Positions 21,089 through 33,526 of a stretch of DNA of 64,000 nt are shown in pieces. How positions within the stretch are numbered: position 1 is the first letter of the stretch; each line of letters begins with the position of its first letter. A program made the translations under genes and the position numbers. The notes under the pieces are model-generated. The model made no database searches. It had not been told where the DNA came from and saw only the letters and a list, made by a program, of their open reading frames with translations. This DNA is from Nageia nagi. Its lineage: Eukaryota > Pinophyta. The stretch lies in contig JBITNC010000001.1 in the NCBI GenBank assembly GCA_050084985.1, forward strand, positions 175,708,001-175,772,000, in the 5' to 3' direction.

Positions 21089-23481
21089 CATGATCTCTCA
21101 TTGTGAAAAAATTAATCAATTAGACATTTCAACATGCTTTTTTCTCAAAATAGTATTGTTATTCAATTAAATATTTCCATGTTTTTCATATAATACCATC
21201 ATATAAACTTCATGTTTTTGAATACCCAATCATAATTAATCATAGTATCTATTTTGGATTAAACTCAATGGTAATTCCTTAAGTATTATTATAAAATCCT
21301 CATTTAATTAAAATTTTAATTTCACTTATTGTAATCTTTTAATTGAATGGGATATTTATGAAACCATCATAATGAAAGGACTTGTAAATTATTTATCAAA
21401 ATAACTCATCAAAATGCATTCTTATGGTCCATAATGATCGCATGATATGCACATAAATGAATATATTGGAAGGACATATTAATTGTTTGACAAAATACCT
21501 CATCAAAATGTAGGATATGTACAAAATGGTTATGTAGGAAGGGTATGTGAATTGTTTGACAAAATGCCTCATTGAGATGTAGGATATACATAAAACCATT
21601 ATATTGGAAGGCTCTATGAATTATTTGACAAAATGCCTCATCAAAATATAATAAAATGATTGCAAATATGCACAAATGGTTGTGTTGAAAGATCCTATGA
21701 ATGATTTGATAAAATGCCTCATCAAAATATTGCTTCATTGATCATAATGGTTGCATATATGCATAAATAAATATGTTGAAAGGGCTACAAATGGTTTAAA
21801 TAAATGCTTCATTTAAATGCAATATCAAGGGCCACAATGGTGCATAAAAGGATATGTTGGAAGAGTTTATGAATGGTTTGATATAAAGCTTCATAAAAAT
21901 ATAGTATCATATTCCACCATGCACAAAAAGACATGTTGGAAAGATCTATGAGTGGTTTTACAAAATGCTTCATCAAAATGCAATATCATGGGTCACAATG
22001 GTCACAAACATGCACATAAGATAGGTTGAAAAGGCCTATGAATGGTTTGATAATTACCTCTTCAAAAAAACTCTCATGGAATGCAAAGATCATAGATTAT
22101 ACAAAAAATTATTATATGAGAAGGATCTACAAAATTTTTATCAAAAATCTCTTTAGATTGCAATTGTATTGATCATAAGATATTCATAATAGATCTAAAA
22201 ATGATTTGACAAAATATTATTTCAAATGTAATCTCATGATCTACATAAATCATAGGATATGCACAAATCAGCTATGTTGTATGGGCCTATGAAATATTTA
22301 ACAATTGCCTATTTGAAATATAGAGTCAAAATAAGGGAGAGCCAACAGTCAAGGAACAAATAAAACTATGCTCTAAAGAAGAATAGTATTTGGCCATGGA
22401 ATGTAGTTCAAAAAAAACTTCCCTACTACATGTCATTCTTCATATAGCCTTAAATGAAATTAAAGAAAATACAAGGTGGGTACTAACACATGGCCCAATG
22501 TAATTTATTTATTTTTCTTTCAAGTGCTATGTATGAAAGAATTGGTTACCATGAACTCACAAGACCATGGATTTTGTTTAATTTAATATTTCCCATATTT
22601 TCTTTAAATACTTTCATACATGTAAGGACAAGGTGTACAAACATTCACATGCAAATGTAATTACAAACATTATACTTTCTCATAGTACAATTAATGTAAT
22701 GCCATTAATAACAAATAACCCCATTAATATTATCACAATATCTTAAACAATATTTTCCTCCTTCAAATATACTATAAAATTATCAAATAAAATTCAAAAC
22801 TTAGCTACGAATTTTAGCAATTATGTCTAAAATGCTATAAAAGACACCTAGAATTAAAAGGAGGAAGATTCTTTCCTTCATGGATTACTATACCAAGCTT
22901 GGGAAGAGAGGAGAAGTGTCCCATAATTATCATTCTCCTAGGTATTTATAACCAAATTTTAGTATAGCACATCCAAAATTATAATTATTTTTCCACTTCA
23001 CAAGTTTTTGGTTGTGAAGGGTAGGGGTTTCATTATTTTGTGGTAGGATTTTGACAAATTTGTTTGCAATTCCTATATCCTACAAAATAATTTGCACACC
23101 TCACATTATCATTATACACATCATGATCATTATACACATAAATGGAATCAACTATCATGCATAATAATTATGATATGTAGCTATATGATTTACAAAGGTC
23201 CTTATAGGCTATCAGTGAATCAATGCCCACCATTTCCTCACTCTTACCAATCTATTCTTGTAATCAACTCATCTTTGGTTCCTTGGGATCTCTAACTTGA
23301 CTACCATGTTGAGTCAACCTTTAACCTATGTCACAAAAGTCTCAAAACTAGCATCAAATTGACACAAATATTTCATATAACCAATCACAATTAGATATAT
23401 CATAATACAATTAGTCTCAATCACATTCAAATTCTTGAAAGCATTTGAGTCTTAGACATTCTAATTGGGTGGGTTGTTACA
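21089..23481 (-). repeat. 3' LTR of B, second segment (right of insertion F)
   Basis: It continues B's LTR after F. The first 260 bp align with 63739-64000 (catgatctctca, aattaatcaattagacatt, aatacccaatcataatt). It then runs through the tandem array and ends at ggttgttaca (23481). On the minus strand this is the LTR start TGTAACAACC. A promoter-like gttataaatacc block lies on the minus strand at 22941-22953. The counterpart in the right LTR is outside the window. Confidence 0.8.
21392..22330. repeat. Satellite-like tandem array of 12 units inside B's LTR
   Basis: A core tttgacaaaatgcctcatc, with variants, recurs at 21392, 21486, 21555, 21624, 21705, 21795, 21877, 21957, 22046, 22136, 22205 and 22297. 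Steps are 69, 69, 69 and otherwise 80-94 bp. Between cores, words such as cacaaatggttatgttggaaagg..tatgaatgg repeat. The overlapping minus-strand ORFs 21396-21738 are repetitive for this reason and are not genes. It probably arose by tandem amplification within the LTR. Confidence 0.85.
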
Positions 23482-23496
23482 TACTACCCCCCTTGA
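23482..23496 (-). promoter_or_regulatory. Polypurine tract of element B
   Basis: The minus strand reads tcaaggggggtagta, directly before the LTR start TGTAACAACC. It is a strong purine tract at the expected position. Confidence 0.85.
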
Positions 23497-23559
23497 AAAG
23501 AACATAGTCCCCTTTATTCTTATATACAAATAGTGGAGTTTTAATAATGTTTTACATAA

Positions 23560-23960
23560 TAATTTAAATAAATAAGGAAACTATCTTCTCATTATTAATT
23601 CATATTCCCAAGTGGAAGAGGATTTAGAGTACTTGTCCCACTAGACTAAACATTCATTAATCTTTTGACTTCTTAATTTCCTAGTCCTAAAAGCTAGGAT
23701 TTTAACAAGGAGAAGTTCAACAACTTGAGGCTTCAAAATCTATAAGTTAGAAAAATACAACACATGAAAATGATTAGCAACATAATTTCTTAACAATAAG
23801 ACATAAAATATATCATGCATTTTTGACAAACTTGGTGGTGTGGGATGTTTGTAGGCAACTAGACTCTTTTTCTCGACTATTTCAAAAGGACCAAAAAAAG
23901 GGGATCTAATTTGGTATACTTTATGGCACTTTGCATGGGTCAAACTCATAAGAATACTTT
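23560..23960 (-). pseudogene. Integrase C-terminus of B: GPY module and chromodomain-like end
   Basis: The open piece 23740-23949 reads PFFGPFEIVEK..VAYKHPTPPSLSKMHDIFYVLLLRNYV, the GPF/Y module ending in the H.VFHVS.L-type block. Downstream on the minus strand, to about 23590, reads RTRKLRSQ, STWEYE and RRYFPYLF-like sequence, the terminal chromodomain block of Tekay/Del elements, broken by stops. This supports the clade call for B. Confidence 0.8.
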
Positions 23961-24099
23961 ATTATACATAGAAAATTATTGAGGAGTTATCTTAAGGTTA
24001 GCATAACTCTTTTGTTGATCAAAAACTTTCTTGATCTTTCTTTGTATGAACTTAAGTTTCTCCTCCATTTGCTTTAACATTTCAAGTTGGATCATCACT

Positions 24100-24960
24100 T
24101 GATCCTATTGATTGTTCCAAGATAAATACATTATTCATATCCTTCCATAAATACCTTTAAAGTGGGCCATTCCCAAATATAAAAGGTATCTATTATTATA
24201 GGCAAACTTGACTAAATAGAGGTAGTCCTCCCATTTAGTCTTTTATTCCATGTAGTACATTCTGAGCATTTTTTTAAGAACTTTATTCATGCATTTAGTT
24301 TTTCCATCTATTTTTTTTATGACATGTTGAACTCATGTTTAATTTTTTTCCCAATTCCTTGTGTAATGATTTTCAAAATACGAAGGTCAACTTTGCATCC
24401 GTATCTAAGAGTATCACCTCTAAAAATCCATGTAATCTAAATATTTCATGGCAAACTTATTTTCCATAATAAGAGCCTCATAAATGGTATTACCAAGCAT
24501 AAAATATGCTACATTAGTCAATATATCAACCACTACCAAAATTGAATCATGATGGAACTAGGTTTTCAGCAAACCAACAATAAAATCCATTGAAATTACT
24601 TGCCATTTCTACGTGGGAATATCATGTGGATATAGATATCCATATTGATGCTAATGTTCTTCCTTTACCTTCTAACATTCAATACATATAGCAATGAATT
24701 TTTGTTATAATTATTTTCATATCATTCCAATAAATAAATAAAAATTAGGTCCTCTCTCATTTTCATACCTCCAAGGTGTGTTGCATATGGGACACGATGG
24801 GATTTTTTTATTATCAAATTTCTTAAATCACCCTTCTTTGGGATGATCAATTTGTCCTTGAAGTAAAGGGATCTAAATTTTTCAATAAAATATTGGGATA
24901 ATGGGGTACATTTCCCTATCAATTTTTGAATATATTTACTATATGGATCTTCTTATTGTA
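24100..24960 (-). pseudogene. Integrase zinc finger and core of B
   Basis: The piece 24722-24922 reads the pre-core region (EKFRSLYFKDKLIIPK..LRNLIIKKSH) and the H2C2 start THLGGMKM. Beyond it, in shifting frames, come the FQWILL/ISMDFIVGL-like core start near 24560-24600 and weak core sequence down to about 24100. Many stops and at least two frameshifts make the catalytic residues unreadable in one frame. Confidence 0.75.
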
Positions 24961-24989
24961 AAAGTTTTACTTAATCAAACAATTAAAAT

Positions 24990-25450
24990 TAACTCCTTGT
25001 CATGGCATTGACATATCATCTACAACTTAGGGCATCTACCACCTTATTCTCTTTCCTTTTAATGTATTAAATAACAAAGTTATACTTATCTAAGAACTCC
25101 ATCCATCACTTTTTATTGGCATTTAGATCTAATTGAGTCAACAAATACTTCAAACTTTGATGATATATCTCAAGTTTGAAGGGCTCTCCCAGAAGATAGT
25201 GTCTCCACATATTAAGTGCATGGACTATGGATGATAACTTAAGATCATGAGTTGCATAATTTATCTCATGAATTTTTAATTTCCTAGATTTATATGCTAT
25301 AATTTTTCCATTATATTATAACACACCACCCAAACCTTCTAGTAAAGCATCTATGCATACTAAAAATTCACCATGTGGGTTAGGGATGGTGAGAATAGGT
25401 GTTATAGTAAGCCTTTCCTTTAGGGTCACAAAAGCTTTCTCACATTTTTA
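24990..25450 (-). pseudogene. RNase H of B
   Basis: The minus strand reads EFLVCIDALLEGLGGVL near 25330-25380. It continues with IIAYKSRKLKIHEINYATHDL, HALNMWRHYLLGEPF, SLKYLLTQLDLN and finally KENKVVDALS near 25040. The catalytic DA-S block reads DALLEG. Few stops occur and the domain is easy to trace. Confidence 0.85.
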
Positions 25451-25559
25451 TATCCACTTGGACACCTTATTCTTTTTCTAAATGCTAATTATGGGATTGG
25501 CTATTTTTGAGAAACCCTTGAGAAATCTTTAATAATATCTAGCTTACCACATAAAACTT

Positions 25560-26340
25560 CTTACCTCAATCACATTTGTTGGTGTAGGCCAACTTATTAT
25601 TTCTTTCACTTTCTTAAGATCAATGAAGATTCAATTTGTAGGGATTATATGGCCTACATATTGTATTTTTGAAATATAAAATTTACATTTTGATAATTTT
25701 CCATATAAATGATTTCTCCTCAACACTTCTATAGATAATCTTAGATGATAGTTATGCTCCTCCTTATGTCTTGAATATACAATGATATCATTAAGATATA
25801 CCAACATAAACTTATCAAGGTACTCTTGATACACACCATTCATCAAATTCATGAAAGATATAGGGAATTGGCTACCCTAAAGGGTAATACAATAAACTCA
25901 TAATGTCCATACTTGGTTTTGAAAGTTGTTGTATGAGTATTTGAACTCTTGATCCTCAAATAGTGGTATCGTAATATTAAATCTATCTTTGAGAAGATAT
26001 CAACAACCTTAATCTAATCAAATAAATCATCAATCCTAGGTAATTGATACCTATTTTTTGTGATTACTTTGTTTATCATCTTCTAATTGATGCACAACCT
26101 TAGGGTACTATCTTTCTTCTTTACAAATAACACTAGAGTACCCCATGGTGATACACTAGGTTTTATCAACCCTTTTTCTAAGAGATATTCTAATTGTACT
26201 TTCAACTCTTGCATCTCAATGGTATTCATTCTATATAGAGTTTTATAAATAGATTTTTCTCCAAGTAAAAAGCCTATCAAGAAATCAAATTCTCATTTTG
26301 GGGGAAATCTTGGTAGGTTATTAAGGAATACATCTTTGCA
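25560..26340 (-). pseudogene. Reverse transcriptase of B
   Basis: The piece 26083-26280 reads KSIYKTLYRMNTIEMQELK, EKGLIKPSVSPWG and VLFVKKKDSTLRLCIN. After a stop, YQLPRIDDLFD and SKIDL continue. The piece 25631-25852 holds the active-site box VYLNDIIVYS, whose first Asp is changed to Asn, then YGKLSKCKFY and VGHII. The mutation and the stops show the enzyme is dead. Confidence 0.9.
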
Positions 26341-26559
26341 TTCTCTTAACAAATGATACTTGTTTAACATTTTTACATCCTTATCATTTTGTTCAACCTC
26401 CTCAACTTTGAATACATATATCATATCCCTTTTTCTTATGCTTATTTTTACTTGTATGGTTGTGATCAAGTAAGGGTAAAAAGGTCCTTCATCACTATAG
26501 ATCCTATATCAGGTTTGAGACACATTAGTGTATTCTACCCATCTTTCTTGAAATTCAAT

Positions 26560-27000
26560 TAAGGTTTTGTGACCCATTAACCAATCCATGCCCAAAAGAA
26601 TATTGTAAGAGATGAAGAGAACCACATACAAATCCCTAATGTTAGATCACTTGGGTAATTCTATTTCAACATCCATAAAATATTTTCTAATAAGATACTT
26701 TTGTCCAGATCCAAACTCCACTTGCCGTCCATTTTTCAAAAATTATGGTACCTTAGACATTTCTTTAACTAAGTAATTTTAACTAATCTATCTATAACAA
26801 CACAATCTATCAAAACCTTAAAAGATTTATAAGAAACTTTACCAAGAATTTGAAGAGAAATGGCTTTTCCTTTAGTCTATACTGATTTGGTAGCTACAAA
26901 AATATGGTGCTCTTTAGACTGAAATTCCTATAAAGGAAACTAATTTTCATAGTGAGGTCCACTAAAATTCCAACATCCATCTCCAAGACCCTTTTTATGT
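26560..27000 (-). pseudogene. Zinc knuckle and protease of B
   Basis: On the minus strand near 26945-26990 reads CWNFSGPHYENQFP, a gag knuckle in which two of the three Cys are Phe. Protease follows: ISLQILGK..YKSFKVLIDCVVIDRLV (26800-26860), with D-S-G reduced to D-C-V, and ISYNILLGMDWLMGHK (26570-26620), the typical GMDWL end. The plus-strand ORF 26952-27395 is the mirror of this region and of gag. Confidence 0.8.
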
Positions 27001-28000
27001 TCCAAAAACTTATCCTTGGTTACATTTTAATTATCTATTTTATCCAAAAACCCTTGGCTATGGTTCTTGGAACCTTAGCTTCCATTCCCAGAGTTATAGT
27101 TTTTTTTATAGAACTATTGATTTTTCCTCTAAAAATTCTTCTTCTTTGTATTTTTGTTTCCAAATGGCATTTTCTCAAACTTGGGTGGGTTACCATCTTT
27201 ATAAACATGGTTATTATCCTTGATCTTCTTACTGATTGGATGTTGTGCTTAATGTTCTACACTTTTACTCCTCTAGTATATTTCCTTTTCTTTTTCATCA
27301 AGAAGATTATAGTTTATGAAGGTTTTCTTGATACCCAAATTGCCCTCTTATCTCTTTGCAAGGTCGTATGCTTCTTCAAGAATTTTGGGGCTTAATACAT
27401 TCACCATAGTCTTGATATTGTGGTCTAGCCTAATAAGAAACCTATCAACCTTCATATAATTCTTTCCTTTAGGAACATATATGATTAGCCTGATAAATTT
27501 TTGAGGGTATCTTTGGAAACTCATGGATCCTTATTGCAAGGTATAGTATTCTTCATACTTTCTATCATAATAGATTTGGAAAATGAATCTTTTGCAAAAT
27601 GTTGTAACAAAGTTTGACCACTTTAGTTATTGAATCACATGCTCAATCTTATAAGCATTCTATTATTATAGTGCAATATCTTGAATTTTGTAGTTAGCCC
27701 ATATAGTTTTAGTTTTCATAGATAAGTTCTTTATCGAGAATTATGTCTCTTCTTCTTATAACCATACTTCATCTTACCCACCCTCCTACTTACCATTAAA
27801 TTTTAAAATTTGGGGTTTTTTAATATTTGAAGCAAGCTCTTATTCAATCCTTGCTTGAATTTGGTATAATATATTCTTCTCATGGAGGTTCAACCTATTG
27901 ATTTAGTATATTATTTATAATCTCTTGTTATTTCTCCACTTACTCTTATAACCTTCTATTAGATTCTTCATCTTCATTTTTCCTAGTGGAATGACTTGCA
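27001..28000 (-). pseudogene. gag of B
   Basis: The clearest block, near 27370-27450 on the minus strand, reads VDRFLIRLDHNIKTMVN, KILEEAYDLAKR. Upstream comes GSMSFQRYPQKFIRLI (about 27480-27530) and weaker sequence to about 28000. These are the standard chromovirus gag blocks (spacer, then rod of the capsid C-terminal half). Many stops. Confidence 0.75.
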
Positions 28001-28295
28001 AAACTCTCATTTTCATTGTTATTAAGTTTCCTTATATTGGTATTCCTCATTATTTTATTCCTTATATTTTGACCCCTAACATTCCTTTTATTTTCTCTTG
28101 CATTAGCATTCACAAGGAAACCATTCCCTACACTTTATTGCAAGTTGCCAAAATCTCTTGTTATGCATCTTAGGATTACCATAATCTGAGTCCAAAAAAA
28201 GGTGTTTTCATTAGGCTCAAGCATACTCATCTTGAATTCCTAAATTTTTATAGCAAAAGATTCATGGATGATAGGCCCAAGAGTTTTAACTTTAT
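28001..28295 (-). other. Leader and start of gag of B
   Basis: The sequence between PBS and recognisable gag shows no clear domain. The plus-strand ORF 27991-28173 has no support. Confidence 0.4.
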
Positions 28296-28307
28296 GCTCT
28301 AATACAA
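28296..28307 (-). promoter_or_regulatory. Primer binding site of element B, tRNA-iMet type
   Basis: The minus strand reads tgtattagagc after a T, the initiator-methionine site with two changes. It lies directly next to the LTR edge TG at 28309-28310. It fixes the right end of B's interior and shows that element C landed at this boundary. Confidence 0.75.
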
Positions 28308-28310
28308 ATG

Positions 28311-29140
28311 TGTAGATACCAAAAATGACCCTTCTTTTAATAAGCAAAAAAGGATGAAAAGTTAAAACAAATATTAAAAGTTTACTATAGTCTACCAATT
28401 GATAGCATTTGAATTCAATTTTTGATAACTTAAGTTAGATGTTAGCATTTGATACTAGGACAATAGAAAATTTGTAATTGGAAAAAATAAAATAAAAGTA
28501 ATAACTCTTGAAGTGTCTTAGGAAGAAAGCAAGGGATAACAGATGACTCATCACCCATCTTGTGCATATCATATTTGGATCATTACCATGAAAAAGCTAG
28601 ATAGGCTTTTCTATCTTGATTTTTGCCTCAAAATTAGAAACTCTACATGTTTTCATAATCTATAAATAAAGCCTTATATAATGAAGTAAGGGACCCAATT
28701 TGAATACAAAGTTGCTCTATTGAAACACATCCAGGTTTATTGAGTTAAGTGCATTAATATTTCAAGTATTTACATGCTCTGTTTATGTTCAATTTTATGC
28801 TTATTTCATGATATGAATAGGTATGTTTCATATATTTTCTATTTGCATGCATGTAGGGTCCTCAGGTGCAAAGTAGTGGAACTAAATAAACAAAGTCACA
28901 TGAAATTGAAGAGAGATCCAAATTTTTTGTATATTTTAAAAGATAATTTTCTAGGCTTGCAAACAGTGAAAATAAACCTACAAAGGCCTAAATATTATTT
29001 TTTAAAAGCCCTTTTTCAAGGTAATGAATCAAATGAGATTCAGAATTTGTATCATTGAGGTCTACTCAAGAGTAATAAAGAAAATGTTGGCCATGAAATG
29101 TCTTATCTTATTTGCTAATAGGGTTACTTTGAGTACGACA
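28311..29140 (+). repeat. 5' LTR of element C
   Basis: It starts tgtagatacc and ends acgaca. It aligns with 55344-56175 through tttactatagtct, ggaagaaagcaagggataa, gatgactcatcacccat, gaaacacatccaggttta and ctaatagggt. TATA-like tataaataaag lies at 28661-28671. The two ends differ as acgaca and acaaca, consistent with CpG decay. Confidence 0.9.
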
Positions 29141-30863
29141 TTCTAGTTCTAGAAGGAGGGTCCCTCACATGCAAATAATATAAGTGATAATAAATAGGGA
29201 TTTTTTTGTATCTTTTTGTGTATTTTTTGTTTATGTCATGTGATAGTGAATTTCATTTTGCTTTTGTGTTCTATGTCTTTCCAAGTTTGAGTTACAGAAT
29301 TGCTAATGACTTGGTATTAGACATTAATGATTGGTATAAAACATTAGCAACTTTGTTAAAATTCTAGTGATTCAAAATAGAGGTTGATTTTTTATTCTCA
29401 TCAATTTCACAATCACAACTTAAAAATTAATATTGAAGATAAAAGATAAACACTTATTTGTGATCCTTGTGCTCAGAATGCATGTAGGAGAGGGTATTGA
29501 ATATCAATAAGAACATGTATTATTTTTTATGTTTATTTTTTTTATCCTCAAAATTATATTTATTCCTTATTTATTTGGGAAGGGATATTACAAACAAACA
29601 AATTAATTCAGATAATATTTTTCTATCTTATCTGGTTATGCTCTTCCTTTTTACTAAACAATAATCTAAGGTGACCTAAATAGATGTGATGGAAAAAGGA
29701 TAAATGAACTTTTCCTTTTCTCATTCTATTATATTAATATGGTGAATGAATCTATAATAAGTTACTTCCACACTTGGAAGGGGTAATTAATCATTATTAA
29801 GATCAAAATGAACTTAAGGTGAATTTATCATGTTTCAAGTAGAATAGGACATATTAAATTGGTTAATGAATATGGTGGCTACTTTTTTACATATTAATGC
29901 TCTTACTTGTTTGCCTTACCATTCCAAAAGGAAATCAAAGGATTATGACTTGTAATGAGGGTAAATGAACCTAAATTAAAGGTAATTAGCTTACATTAAT
30001 GGCTTCTTACTTATCTTCCCTTACCAAATTAAAAGGTAGTTAAAGGAGATTGTGACTCGTACGAAGAGGTAATAAACCATATCATAATATTTACTTTGGT
30101 TAAAAACCTAATTAAAAGGTAATGAATCTCAGGGGTATTTAGATAAACTTACATAATATTTAAAATATTATTTGAATCACATTAAAAAAGATTAATTAAT
30201 GGACATGTATGACTAAGAGGGTTAGAACTTGCATCCATGAGTATTTTATTTTGGTTAAATACATGATCATGATACCTATTAAAATGAACATCAATGATTT
30301 GAAGGTCATTACAAACCATTGATTCTTATTCTCTTGTGTTACTAGTGACAAATTATTATGAGCCAAAGCCAAAACCTAGACATTAATATTGGGTGCATAT
30401 GTTAGAAGTTGTTACTTTCCATTGAACGACTATAAAAAGTGGGCTATACTTGGATTTCATCACCAAGATAATTCTCAATGGCACTCCTCAAAACCCATTG
30501 CACTAAGGAGACCATTTTAAATATGAATTTGTTACTTAGCCCTAGATTACCTAGTTGGATTACCTTCCTACCTTTCTTAAACACTTTACTAGAAAAAATA
30601 ATTTAGGAAAATTAAAATGTATGATTCATACTAGTCATATTAAAAATATTGATTTAATATAACAACAAGCTAGACAAGATAATCACATCAAAAAGGAAAG
30701 TATGCATATAGGTTGTTTATGCATTTAGTTTTTTTCTTGCAAATATAAATCCAAAAGATAAGATTAGAATTTTATGTTTTATGTTTGCTTTCTTTTCCCT
30801 ATACTTTGGTAAAAAAATAAAACAAAGCCAAAAAATATAAACAAATGAAAAACCAAAAAGAAA
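29141..30863 (+). other. Leader of element C
   Basis: About 1.7 kb lie between LTR and gag. No iMet-type PBS is present. The sequence just after the LTR is ttctagttctagaagg. Three or four loosely repeated blocks around 29690-30130 share the words ggtaat.aa and aggtaattag/aggtaatgaa, which suggests old internal duplication. No coding is recognised. The minus-strand ORF 30717-30902 is not supported. Confidence 0.5.
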
Positions 30864-31420
30864 ATGGTTAATACTCAATCTCAAATAGCTCATCAAGAGC
30901 AAGAACTGAATAATGAAAACTATTTAGAAGAATGTAGAAGTCATATGTCTAGTAGAAACTTTTCTAGAAGAGAAACTCCTGGAGAAATAAATCCAACTTA
31001 CTTAAATCCTATCGATCATGACTTAGATGTAGTTATACAATGTATAACATAATTAAGAATCCCTTATTCTTATCATGCCCATAGTCTTCCTTTAGATTTA
31101 GAATATTTAGCAAAAGATACACAACCATTTGATGGTGTAGAAGAGATCATATTAAGAAACATACCCCCTTCACAAACTCACTCACTTGATACCATCCTTC
31201 AAAGAGGTATTTTTATACCTATGTATGATCATGTCACATGTTATTTACTAGATGGACATTTAGTTCAATCCTTTATGAGAATAGATGATTATACTCCTTT
31301 CACCATATCTAAGAAAATAGAAGAATATGATCAAATATCTATACATATAGCTACTCCCATGCTAGAAGAGATCATTCTAGAGTTTATAATAATTCTTATT
31401 ATGTTATAAAATCAAATACA
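30864..31420 (+). pseudogene. N-terminal gag or upstream ORF of element C
   Basis: An ATG at 30864 opens 62 codons rich in Q, E and N. After one stop the reading continues (LEYLAKDTQPFDGVEEI, then 31221-31409 MYDHVTCYLLDGHLVQSF). I do not recognise a domain. Ogre-type elements can carry an ORF before gag, so this may be that ORF or the gag N-terminus. The hydrophilic start and its position directly after the leader favour a true start. Confidence 0.5.
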
Positions 31421-32039
31421 TAGAATCCTATATCAAGTCATAAAACACCTAGACAAGGATGTGAGGTGAGAGATAATTGTGACCTTACAATGTTCAAGTT
31501 ACAAGGGATACCCCATATGTGCATAGAAAAGAGAATCCATCCTAAAATAATGTACAACACTAACCATAACAATAAATGGTTTTGTATAACCTAGGCATAT
31601 AATAAAAACTAAAACCTATGGGATTTACCGAACAACTATGGTTGCAAGCACAACCAGTGCTTAAGGTATATCAAAATAGAACATCAATAATATAACCTAA
31701 TAATAAAAATATCCAAATCCAATTTGGACCTAATCAAATAATGGGAAAAGATAGAAAGGGACAACCTAGGGTGTGATCTTTATCACCACATGGTTATGGA
31801 GTGTATAAATATCAAGATCTTTATCTAGTTAAGAGAAAAGAAGCTTCACTTATAAATTGAAAATATGAGATGCAAAGATATCATTTACCTCCACTTAGAA
31901 ATAAAGGATAATTACATTATCCTCCTATATCACCACTACCTCAAAAACAAGTACCACAACAATTACCTCAATTAATACTACACCAACGGCCACCACCATC
32001 CCCACCATATGATGGAGCTAAATATGATGCCTAGATACC
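31421..32039 (+). pseudogene. Proline- and glutamine-rich spacer of element C gag
   Basis: Interrupted reading frames rich in P, Q and Y run to about 32020, including a PPPSPPYDGAKYDA-like end near 31990-32030. This composition is common in matrix or linker regions of gag. No enzymatic motif. Confidence 0.4.
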
Positions 32040-33330
32040 TTTTGAAAAAAGATAAATTATTCCCAAGATATGAAGGAAACATGTACCATATAAATTAAAA
32101 ATATCCCATATATCAAAATCAACCAAAAGAAATAGATAATCTTTGTAAAAGGTTAATGGGAATCAAAAAAGAACAACATTTACAAAATCAAAAAAAAGGT
32201 GTCATATGAAACAATTTGCAATGAAACTATTCATCCAAGTGTTCCTACAAAGGGGATTCCTTTCAAACTTGAAATTCCAAAAATCAAACCATTCAAGAGA
32301 AAGGAAGATCCTAAATAACATCTTAGATAATTTAAGTATTCAAGTTATGTTATTGCTAATGATGATGCATTAATGTTACATATCTTTCCCATGATACATT
32401 TGGACAAGTAATGGATTGGTATAATAACTTAATAGAATATAGCATTCACTCATATGCATAGTTGGAAAATTTATTCTTGGAAAATTTTAGGATTAATATT
32501 AAAGATAAAACCTTCATTATTGATCGTACAATGTTACAACAATTCCAAGATGAATCAGATACCAATTTTATCTTGAGATGGAGGGTAATATTGATAAGCA
32601 TTTCTTACACTCTACCTAAACAAGAGTTGGTCAAAATGTTTATTCAAAGTTTTTTAAGTCCTATTTCTAGTACCTTATTAATTTAACAACATAATACCTT
32701 CAAAGAAGCCATCTCCCAAGTGACCATAATTGAAAAGGTTAAGATTAAATATGGTGAGATAAAAGGTAAAAAAAAGGAATGTTATAATAACAATAAAAAT
32801 CAAAGAGAACAAAAAAGTAAACCATCACCAACTAACAAATTTTCTATCACTAAAGAGGTAGAATCAAATCTTCTACAAAATGAGGAAAAGGTTTCTAAAC
32901 TACAAATAAAGTTTACACCTCTATCAAAATCTCTTTATGATATTCTGAAGAAACTTTGTGATCATTAAGTAATTATAGTACTAGATATAGAACTTGAACA
33001 TCTTGATGCTAAAAATAATAGATGGTATAATGAAAATAAATTTTTTCATTTCCATCACCAAAAATACCATGATACAAATAGATTTTTTTACTTTACAACA
33101 CAAAATTCAAAATTTAATTGCTCAAGGAAATTAAAAGTTGATAATCCTTTAGCTATTCCTAATCAAAATTTGGGAATTTATCAAAACCCTCTTCGTCAAC
33201 ATCAAGCCAATAATATTTCATTACATCCACATGCGAATCAAGTAACACATAATTAGAGTTATGAAAAATCAACATTCATAGAGATGGTAAATATTACAAT
33301 GAGAGCTCAAAGGGTACAAGGAAAATAAAA
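32040..33330 (+). pseudogene. gag capsid and nucleocapsid of element C
   Basis: Near 32260-32300 reads FKLEIPKIKPFK and near 32430 YNNLIEYSIHS. Then 32462-32686 reads LENLFLENFRI, FILRWRVILISISYTLPKQELVKMFIQSF and 32720-32968 a lysine-rich stretch. The knuckle at 33021-33100 reads FFHFHHQKYHDTNRFF, the Tat CxFHxxxGHDTxxC type with Cys and Gly lost. The gag would package the RNA. Confidence 0.75.
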
Positions 33331-33526
33331 TAATATTCTAGATAATCAACTAGATGAGGTTGTTGTACAACCCAACATACCTAGACCCTAGCCTCTCAAG
33401 CTATTAGTAAAATGATCTCTACATCAACAATTAAAAAATTTGCAAGTGAAAATATCTCTATTTTATTTATTACAACAATATAAGAACCATAGAGATGCAC
33501 TGAACTAGTTATTACAAACTATCAAG

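Noticed and set aside
21396-21738. Two overlapping minus-strand ORFs with internal amino-acid repeats
   Set aside because: They are translations of the tandem DNA array in B's LTR. The repeat unit is not a multiple of three throughout, and units in other frames are equally open.
26952-27395. Plus-strand ORF of 147 codons
   Set aside because: It is the reverse of B's gag knuckle and spacer, which read correctly on the minus strand. The plus-strand protein is a hydrophobic by-product.
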